Under the pieces are notes generated by a model. That model ran no database searches. It was not told the origin of the DNA and saw nothing but the letters and a program-made list of their open reading frames with translations. Positions 13,861 through 14,001 of a stretch of DNA of 14,001 bases are shown piece by piece. A program made the position numbers and the translations under genes. Within the stretch, counting starts at the first letter, position 1. Each line of letters opens with the position of its first letter. Source of the DNA: Clostridiaceae bacterium. Its GTDB lineage: Bacteria > Bacillota > Clostridia > Acetivibrionales > DUMC01. The stretch lies in contig JAAZDH010000063.1 of assembly GCA_012512865.1 (NCBI GenBank), positions 1 through 14,001 on the forward strand. The letters run 5' to 3'.

Positions 13861-14001
13861 AATTCTTATTAAGTACAAATAAGATTAATAATTGGATTGC
13901 TGGTTAGATTATTAATTTAGATTACTAATTGGGATAATAATTGGATAAATAATTGACAAGGGAATTTCAATTAAAGAAAGCTTGGTAAAGAAGGCTTGGC
14001 A
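13861..14001. other. AT-rich region after hppA with weak hairpin and degenerate repeats
   Basis: TCTTATT (13864-13870) and AATAAGA (13878-13884) form a 7-bp AT-only stem without a T run, which is a poor terminator. Between 13885 and 13955 the motif ATAATTGGAT and variants recur four or five times. A perfect TTGACA at 13953-13958 has no matching -10 box before the window ends. Confidence 0.4.

Overview
The window looks like chromosomal DNA from an anaerobic, low-to-moderate-GC Firmicute, most likely of class Clostridia. The signs are AT-rich intergenic DNA, G-rich Shine-Dalgarno (SD) sites, sigma-A-type promoters, one TTG and one probable GTG start, and a gene set with a sodium-pump decarboxylase core, a membrane pyrophosphatase, a DUF4349 lipoprotein and an MBOAT/SGNH O-acylation pair. 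I cannot name the genus. I see no tRNA, rRNA, CRISPR array, transposase or phage gene. This is ordinary metabolic and envelope chromosome, and its most interesting signals are small ones between the genes.

Layout, left to right. (1) A Nudix protein with a C-terminal winged-helix region, NrtR-like (39-950), whose N-terminus is abnormal. (2) An MBOAT O-acyltransferase (1167-2633) and a membrane-anchored SGNH-like partner (2819-3877), a typical pair for acylating an extracellular polymer. (3) A DUF4091/GH123-like putative glycosidase on the minus strand (3916-5586), divergent from a nitrilase-superfamily hydrolase (5826-6773). (4) A DUF4349 lipoprotein (6885-7898), reached through a chain of overlapping mini-ORFs. 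(5) A near-perfect 20-bp-arm hairpin (7914-7960) between convergent genes, then an acyl-CoA synthetase on the minus strand (7973-9541). (6) A 529-bp divergent regulatory region (9542-10070) with a strong minus-strand promoter, a palindrome beside it, phased A-tracts, and a perfect 11-bp inverted repeat over the -35 box of a plus-strand promoter. (7) Sodium-pump decarboxylase beta subunit oadB (10071-11195) and an unusually small 49-residue gamma-like subunit (11328-11477). (8) The proton-pumping pyrophosphatase hppA (11818-13860), with residues typical of the K+-independent class.

How the genes may work together: the right third is an ion-translocation block. OadB and the gamma-like protein would couple decarboxylation of a carboxy-biotin carrier to Na+ export, and HppA would couple pyrophosphate hydrolysis to proton export. 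The decarboxylase alpha subunit and biotin carrier are not in the window. The pyrophosphate released by the acyl-CoA synthetase is one possible substrate for HppA (inference). The left half is mostly envelope and carbohydrate work. Many spacers, and one protein linker, are built from short degenerate direct repeats of roughly 10-40 nt, which suggests frequent slippage or micro-duplication in this genome.
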